NCBI GenBank assembly: GCA_003973585.1
Contig: QNYN01000122.1
Span: 1 to 12,351, forward strand
DNA length: 12,351 nucleotides
Direction of reading: 5' to 3'
DNA from: Fusobacteriota bacterium
GTDB taxonomy: Bacteria > Fusobacteriota > Fusobacteriia > Fusobacteriales > Fusobacteriaceae
In this document: in pieces, positions 8,171 through 12,351 of the stretch
Layout: the number at the start of each line of letters is the position of its first letter
How positions within the stretch are numbered: position 1 is the stretch's first letter
The notes under the pieces: model-generated
Databases searched by the model: none
Told to the model about the DNA's origin: nothing
The model's input: the letters and a program-made list of their open reading frames with translations, nothing else
Made by a program: the position numbers and the translations under genes

Positions 8171-8195
8171 AGTTATTATAAACTTTTTATTTTTT
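8170..8195 (+). terminator. Weak second hairpin and T tract
   Basis: The 5-bp stem AAGTT/AACTT overlaps the base of the strong hairpin and leads into TTTTTATTTTTT (8184-8195). Alone it would be a poor terminator; after the strong hairpin it provides the missing T tract. Confidence 0.35.
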
Positions 8196-8228
8196 AATGA
8201 AACTTAAACAGAGTAAATAAATAATGAA

Positions 8229-8233
8229 GGGAG
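8229..8233 (+). promoter_or_regulatory. Ribosome binding site fixing the phosphoesterase start
   Basis: GGGAG lies 5 bases before the ATG at 8239. The earlier in-frame ATG at 8224 is only 2 bases upstream of this site and has no GGAGG-type sequence before it. This supports the start at 8239. Confidence 0.65.
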
Positions 8234-8238
8234 TCGTT

Positions 8239-8694
8239 ATGAAAATATTAGTAGTTTCTGATAGTCATGGAAGATTAGATTATCTGATGAAAATTTATGA
8301 AAAAGAAAATCCAAATATAGTAATATCAGCAGGAGATTATAGTAAAGATGTAGAAGAACTTTCTTATATTTATGATGATGCAAAATATTTTATAGTTCGT
8401 GGAAACTGTGATTTTATGGATCGTTCCCATGAAGATAATCTAGAAATAGAATTAGGTGGAAAAAAAATATTCTTAACACATGGACACATCTATGGGGTAA
8501 AAAGTAGTTATCATCACCTAAGGTTAGAAGGAGTAGAAAGAGGTTTTGACCTTTGTATATTTGGGCATACTCATATTCCTTATTTAGAAGAAGGAGATGT
8601 TACACTATTTAATCCAGGTGCCACAAAAGATAAATCCTATGGGATAATAACGATAGAAAACCAAGCATTAGATATAGAATTAAAAAATTTATAA
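8239..8694 (+). CDS. YfcE/MJ0936-family metallophosphoesterase
   Basis: The 151-residue protein has all the calcineurin-like phosphoesterase metal motifs: DSH (Asp8, His10), AGD (Asp33), GNCD (Asn56, Asp58), THGH (His81, His83) and GHTH (His110, His112), followed by NPGA. The short length and the start MKILVVSDSHG match the YfcE/MJ0936 group, dimetal enzymes that hydrolyse phosphodiesters in vitro and whose natural substrates are mostly unknown. It is probably cytosolic; there is no signal peptide. I chose the ATG at 8239, giving the family-typical N-terminus with GGGAG before it; the alternative at 8224 adds MKGVV. The gene stands between a hairpin/terminator region and the pheST leader, so it is probably its own unit, although I could not define its promoter. 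Confidence 0.88.
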   Translation: MKILVVSDSHGRLDYLMKIYEKENPNIVISAGDYSKDVEELSYIYDDAKYFIVRGNCDFMDRSHEDNLEIELGGKKIFLTHGHIYGVKSSYHHLRLEGVERGFDLCIFGHTHIPYLEEGDVTLFNPGATKDKSYGIITIENQALDIELKNL

Positions 8695-8808
8695 TATCTT
8701 TACTATATTATGTTATAAAAAAAGTATAATAATTATTGAAAATTTGTTAAAATATATGAGTATATAATTTATAAAATTTATTTTATAGAGAATCTGATAT
8801 ATTTATTT

Positions 8809-8831
8809 AAGGGGACAAAAGGTCCTTTTTT
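8809..8831 (+). promoter_or_regulatory. Attenuator-like terminator hairpin in the pheST leader
   Basis: AAGGGGAC (8809-8816) pairs with GTCCTTTT (8822-8829), with two G-T wobbles, around the loop AAAAG, and the stem runs into six T residues (8826-8831). The T run directly abuts AGGAGG (8832-8837), the pheS ribosome site. An alternative TCCT (8823-8826)/AGGA (8832-8835) hairpin would cover that site. A terminator shape this close to a start codon suggests control of pheST rather than an upstream gene end. The 147-bp gap (8695-8841) has no T-box sequence and no Phe-rich leader peptide that I can find. Perfect TATAAT boxes occur at 8725 and 8763 but lack well-spaced -35 boxes. Confidence 0.5.
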
Positions 8832-8841
8832 AGGAGGAAAA

Positions 8842-9861
8842 ATGAAAGAGAGAATAAATGCTCTAAAAGACGAAGTTGCGATTAGCTTAACTTCCATAAC
8901 TAGTGTAAAAGAATTAGAAGATCTAAAAGTAGAGATTTTAGGGAAAAAAGGTAAATTAACTGATATTATGAAAGGTATGAGAAATTTATCTAAAGAAGAA
9001 AGACCTGTTATAGGACAACTAGCTAATGAAGTTAGAGATTTTATAACAAATGAAATTGAAACTAAAATGACTGAATTAAAAGAAAAAGAAAAAGAAATAA
9101 GAATAAATAGTGAAACAATAGATATTAGTTTACCAGGAAGAAAAGTAGGAACTGGTAGATTACATCCTATAACAGAAACTATGGATTTCTTAAAAAATAT
9201 ATTTATTGAGATGGGATTTGATGTAGCTGCAGGACCAGAATTAGAAACTACATTTAACAATTTTGATGCATTAAATATCCCAGAAACACATCCATCTAGA
9301 GATTTACAAGATACATTTTACATAGATGATAATACTGTACTTAGAACTCATACTTCTCCAGTACAAATTAGATATATGCAAAATAAAACAGCACCATTTA
9401 GAATGGTATGTCCAGGGAAAGTATATAGATCTGATTATGATGTATCTCATACTCCTATGTTCCACCAAATGGAAGGGCTTATGGTAGGAGAAAATATATC
9501 ATTTGCAAATTTAAAAGCTATATTAACAGAATTTGTAAATAAAGTATTTGGAGAAACTAAAGTAAGATTTAGACCACATTTTTTCCCATTTACAGAACCA
9601 TCAGCAGAGATGGATGTAGAATGTGTAATTTGTAAAGGAAAAGGTTGTAGACTATGTAAAAACACAGGATGGTTAGAAATAATGGGGTGTGGAATGGTAG
9701 ACCCTGCTGTACTTGCTAGTGTAAATTATGATTCAGATGAAATTAGTGGATTTGCATTTGGAATGGGAATCGAAAGAATAGCAATGTTAAGACATGGAAT
9801 AGATGACTTAAGAGCTTTTTACGATAATGATATGAGATTTTTAAAACAATTTAATTTTTAA
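8842..9861 (+). CDS. pheS: Phenylalanine--tRNA ligase alpha subunit
   Basis: This is the catalytic subunit of the alpha2beta2 class II synthetase that attaches Phe to tRNA-Phe. Residues 1-90 form the charged helical N-terminal arm that contacts tRNA. The catalytic core contains FDALNIPETHPSRDLQDTFY (141-160), the HTSPVQIRYM strand (170-179), motif 2 around FRMVCPGKVYRSD and HTPMFHQMEGL (186-212), EPSAEMDV (252-259) and motif 3 GFAFGMGIERIAML (303-316). Four cysteines (261, 264, 269, 272) form the CxxC pair seen in Bacillus-type PheS. The 339-residue length is normal. The ATG follows AGGAGG by 4 bases. pheT begins 53 bp downstream, so the two form an operon. Confidence 0.98.
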   Translation: MKERINALKDEVAISLTSITSVKELEDLKVEILGKKGKLTDIMKGMRNLSKEERPVIGQLANEVRDFITNEIETKMTELKEKEKEIRINSETIDISLPGRKVGTGRLHPITETMDFLKNIFIEMGFDVAAGPELETTFNNFDALNIPETHPSRDLQDTFYIDDNTVLRTHTSPVQIRYMQNKTAPFRMVCPGKVYRSDYDVSHTPMFHQMEGLMVGENISFANLKAILTEFVNKVFGETKVRFRPHFFPFTEPSAEMDVECVICKGKGCRLCKNTGWLEIMGCGMVDPAVLASVNYDSDEISGFAFGMGIERIAMLRHGIDDLRAFYDNDMRFLKQFNF

Positions 9862-9904
9862 TAGATTCTCAATTTTTAAATAAAAAAATAGAAAAACATA
9901 ACTT

Positions 9905-9909
9905 GGAGG
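9905..9909 (+). promoter_or_regulatory. Ribosome binding site fixing the pheT start
   Basis: GGAGG lies 5 bases before the ATG at 9915. The in-frame TTG at 9903 overlaps this site and has no ribosome site of its own, so it is not the start. Confidence 0.85.
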
Positions 9910-9914
9910 AAATA

Positions 9915-12296
9915 ATGTTAATATCTTTAGAATGGTTAAAAGAGTATGTAGATATAAATGAAGATGTTATGGAGCTTGAAAATGCTTTGACTATGATTGG
10001 TCAAGAAGTAGAAGCAATTGAAGAGCAAGGTAAACATTTAGATAATGTTGTAGTAGGAGAAATTGTAGAATATGGAAAACATCCTGATGCAGAAAAATTA
10101 TCGTTATTAAAAGTAAATGTAGGGGAAGAAACTCCGTTACAAATAATTTGTGGAGCTCCTAATCATAAATTAGGAGATAAGGTAATTGTAGCAAAAATAG
10201 GAGCTATTTTACCTGGAAACTTTAAAATAAAAAAAGCAAAAGTAAGAGGTGTAGAATCTCATGGAATGCTTTGTTCAGAAGTAGAATTGGGAATTGGAAC
10301 AGAGGGAGATGGAATTGTTATTTTACCTAAAGATGCTCCTGTAGGAGAAGAAATAAGAACTTATTTAGGTTTAAATGATATTATATTTGAATTAGAAATA
10401 ACTCCTAATAGACCAGACTGTCTTTCTCATATAGGAATAGCTCGTGAAGTAGCTGCTTACTATGATAGAAAAGTAAAATATCCTGTAGCTAATGTAAAAA
10501 CTATCACAGGTCCAGCAGGTATAAATGTAGATATAATTGACGAAGCTAGATGTAAAAGATATACAACTAGAATCTTAAAAAATGTAAAAGTAGGAGAATC
10601 TCCTGAATGGTTAAAAAGAAGATTAAAGGCAATAGGACTTAGACCTATAAATAATGTAGTAGATGTAACAAATTATATTATGTTTGAATATAATCAACCA
10701 ATGCATGCTTTTGATAATGAAAAATTAGAAGGTTCAAAAATAATAGTAAGGGAAGCAACTAAAGGTGAAAAAATCACTACTTTAGATGGCGAAGAAAGAG
10801 AATTAAATAATGGTGAATTAGTAATAGCAGATGAAAAAAAAGCAGTTGCTATAGCAGGAATTATGGGAGGAGCAAATACAGAAGTTGATGAGAATACAAC
10901 TGAAATATTATTAGAAGTAGCTTATTTCACACCAGAGAATATAAGAAAAACTTCTAAAAATTTAGGAGTTTCTTCAGATTCATCATATAGATTTGAAAGA
11001 GGAATAGATGTTGATAATACATTAGTTGTATTAGAAAGAGCTTCTTCATTAATTCAATCAATAACTGGTTGTGATGTGGTAAGAGAATATACTGACTTAT
11101 ACATAGAACCTTATGAGCCTAGAGAAGTATTTTTAGATATGGAAAAATTAAATAGATTTGTAGGAAAAGAAATAGATATAGATGAAGTAGGAACTATCCT
11201 AAAAAATCTAAATATGCAAATAAAAAATCTAGGACAAAATAAATTATCTGTAACGCCACCTTCATATAGAAATGATATAACTAGATCAGCTGATTTATAT
11301 GAAGAAATCATAAGAATGTATGGATTTGAAAATATTGAAGATAAAATGCCTGTAGAAAATATAAAAGCAGGAACTATAGATGAAGAATTTAGAGTAACTG
11401 ATATTTCTAAAAAACACTTAAGAGATATGGGATTACAAGAAGTTATTAACTATAGTTTTATACCTAGAGGAATTTTAGAAAAATTAAAAGTAGAAGCTGA
11501 AACTATAGATATAAAAAATCCAATAAATGAAGATATGGTAACATTAAGACCTACTTTAATGTATGGATTATTAACGAATATTAGAGATAATTTCAATAGA
11601 AATATTAATGATTTAAAGATATTTGAAGTTTCTAGAACATTTACTAAAGCAGAAGTTTTAGCTAATGAAATAGTAAAAGTTGGAATAGCTTTAGCAGGTA
11701 GAGAAGAAAGAGATCTATGGGAAGCAAAACCTGAAGCATATGATTTTTATGATTTAAAAGGATATGTAGAAAATTATTTAACTGCTATGGGAATGAATAG
11801 ATATCAACTTAGAAGAACTGAAAATAAGAGTTATCATCCAGGTAGAGCTGTAGATATTTTTGTTGGAAGGGACTATATTGGAAGTTTTGGAGAAATTCAC
11901 CCAGATGTAGCTGAATCTATGGGAATAACTAGAGAAAGAGTTTACTTAGCAGAATTAGAGTTAGCTAAAATAGTAAAATATGGAAAATCTAAAGTAAAAT
12001 ATGAAAAAATAGTAAAATATCCAGCTGTAAATAGAGATTTAGCTATCTTAATGGATAGAGAAACTTTAGTTGGAGATATGTTAGGAGATATCAAAAAATC
12101 TTCTAATTTAATTGAAACTGTAAATTTATTTGATATTTATACTGGTGAAAAGGTAGAAGCAAATAAAAAATCAGTAGCTTTAAGTATAGTACTTAGAAAG
12201 AAAACAGGAACTTTAGAAGAAGAAGAAGTAACTGCTACTATCGACAAGATATTAGGATTAATTAAAAAGAAATATAAAGGTGAAATTAGACAGTAA
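9915..12296 (+). CDS. pheT: Phenylalanine--tRNA ligase beta subunit
   Basis: The beta subunit of PheRS binds tRNA and hydrolyses mischarged Tyr-tRNA-Phe. The 793 residues show the usual order: N-terminal MLISLEWLKEYVD, an OB-fold tRNA-binding domain (about 40-150, with HPDAEKLSLLKVN and ICGAPN), the B3/B4 editing domain (about 205-385, with NNVVDVTNYIMFE and QPMHAFD), the B5 domain (about 400-475, with TPPSYRNDI), a catalytic-like core (about 485-690, with NPINEDMVTLRP and YHPGRA) and a C-terminal FDX-ACB anticodon-binding domain (about 700-793, with KYPAVNRDLAI). I chose the ATG at 9915 because GGAGG lies just before it. It is the second gene of pheST and is followed at once by a terminator. 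Confidence 0.97.
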   Translation: MLISLEWLKEYVDINEDVMELENALTMIGQEVEAIEEQGKHLDNVVVGEIVEYGKHPDAEKLSLLKVNVGEETPLQIICGAPNHKLGDKVIVAKIGAILPGNFKIKKAKVRGVESHGMLCSEVELGIGTEGDGIVILPKDAPVGEEIRTYLGLNDIIFELEITPNRPDCLSHIGIAREVAAYYDRKVKYPVANVKTITGPAGINVDIIDEARCKRYTTRILKNVKVGESPEWLKRRLKAIGLRPINNVVDVTNYIMFEYNQPMHAFDNEKLEGSKIIVREATKGEKITTLDGEERELNNGELVIADEKKAVAIAGIMGGANTEVDENTTEILLEVAYFTPENIRKTSKNLGVSSDSSYRFERGIDVDNTLVVLERASSLIQSITGCDVVREYTDLYIEPYEPREVFLDMEKLNRFVGKEIDIDEVGTILKNLNMQIKNLGQNKLSVTPPSYRNDITRSADLYEEIIRMYGFENIEDKMPVENIKAGTIDEEFRVTDISKKHLRDMGLQEVINYSFIPRGILEKLKVEAETIDIKNPINEDMVTLRPTLMYGLLTNIRDNFNRNINDLKIFEVSRTFTKAEVLANEIVKVGIALAGREERDLWEAKPEAYDFYDLKGYVENYLTAMGMNRYQLRRTENKSYHPGRAVDIFVGRDYIGSFGEIHPDVAESMGITRERVYLAELELAKIVKYGKSKVKYEKIVKYPAVNRDLAILMDRETLVGDMLGDIKKSSNLIETVNLFDIYTGEKVEANKKSVALSIVLRKKTGTLEEEEVTATIDKILGLIKKKYKGEIRQ

Positions 12297-12302
12297 TTAA
12301 AC

Positions 12303-12342
12303 AAAAAAATCCCCTCCTAAATTTAGGAAAGGGGATTTTTTT
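12303..12342 (+). terminator. Strong, symmetric rho-independent terminator after pheT
   Basis: AAAAAAATCCCC (12303-12314) pairs with GGGGATTTTTTT (12331-12342). Inside lies the palindrome CCTAAATTTAGG (12316-12327), with T12315 pairing A12328 and two bulged A residues. Because the outer arms are A7 and T7, the structure has a T tract on either strand and could stop transcription from both directions. It begins 6 bases after the pheT stop. Confidence 0.9.
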
Positions 12343-12351
12343 GATATTTTT

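Noticed and set aside
8695..8841. T-box riboswitch or Phe-rich leader peptide before pheS
   Set aside because: The gap is only 147 bases, lacks the conserved T-box sequence, and its only ATG (8756) is followed by a stop after three codons.
8778..9260. Open antisense frame of 160 codons across the pheS 5' end
   Set aside because: It is the shadow of pheS, low in charge and Phe/Ser/Ile-rich, with no family resemblance or convincing start.
9903..9914. Upstream TTG start for pheT
   Set aside because: This codon overlaps the GGAGG that serves the ATG at 9915. The family's N-terminus (MLISLEWLKEYV) begins at that ATG.

Overview
The window is a very AT-rich (roughly 70% A+T), tightly packed bacterial housekeeping segment with every recognisable gene on the + strand. 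The AT-biased codons (AGA for Arg, TTA for Leu, ATA for Ile), strong GGAGG ribosome sites, and GyrA numbering that places the quinolone-region residues at 79 and 83 all fit a member of the Fusobacteria (Fusobacterium/Cetobacterium type). This assignment is an inference from composition, gene content and protein style, not proof.

Layout. Bases 1-100 hold the probable tail of an upstream gene and its intrinsic terminator. A sigma70-type promoter (188-216) then precedes what looks like one transcription unit: yaaA (S4-domain RNA-binding protein), recF (recombination mediator ATPase), dciA (DUF721, replicative helicase loader), gyrB and gyrA (both DNA gyrase subunits). Spacings are short: 11 bp, a 20-bp overlap, 62 bp and 10 bp. 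This is the widespread recF-DUF721-gyrB-gyrA neighbourhood, but dnaA and dnaN are not immediately upstream and I see no DnaA boxes. After gyrA come a tandem, degenerate universal-stress-like protein (7338-8114), a strong hairpin/terminator region (8138-8195) and a YfcE/MJ0936-type metallophosphoesterase. The right third is pheS-pheT, the two subunits of phenylalanyl-tRNA synthetase, preceded by an attenuator-like hairpin and closed by a strong, symmetric terminator at the right edge.

The genes serve DNA replication and repair (helicase loading, gap repair, supercoiling) and translation (Phe-tRNA charging, an S4 RNA-binding protein). No mobile element, tRNA, rRNA, CRISPR array or obvious foreign island is visible.

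The most unusual points are a charged helical insertion of about 115 residues inside the GyrA breakage-reunion domain, a DciA with a Cys4 zinc-binding-like motif and a long C-terminal extension, an Asn at the quinolone-contact position of GyrA, and the hairpins before pheS and after the Usp-like gene. I do not see a wholly new multi-gene system; the novelty is in accessory domains on core proteins and in possible RNA control elements.
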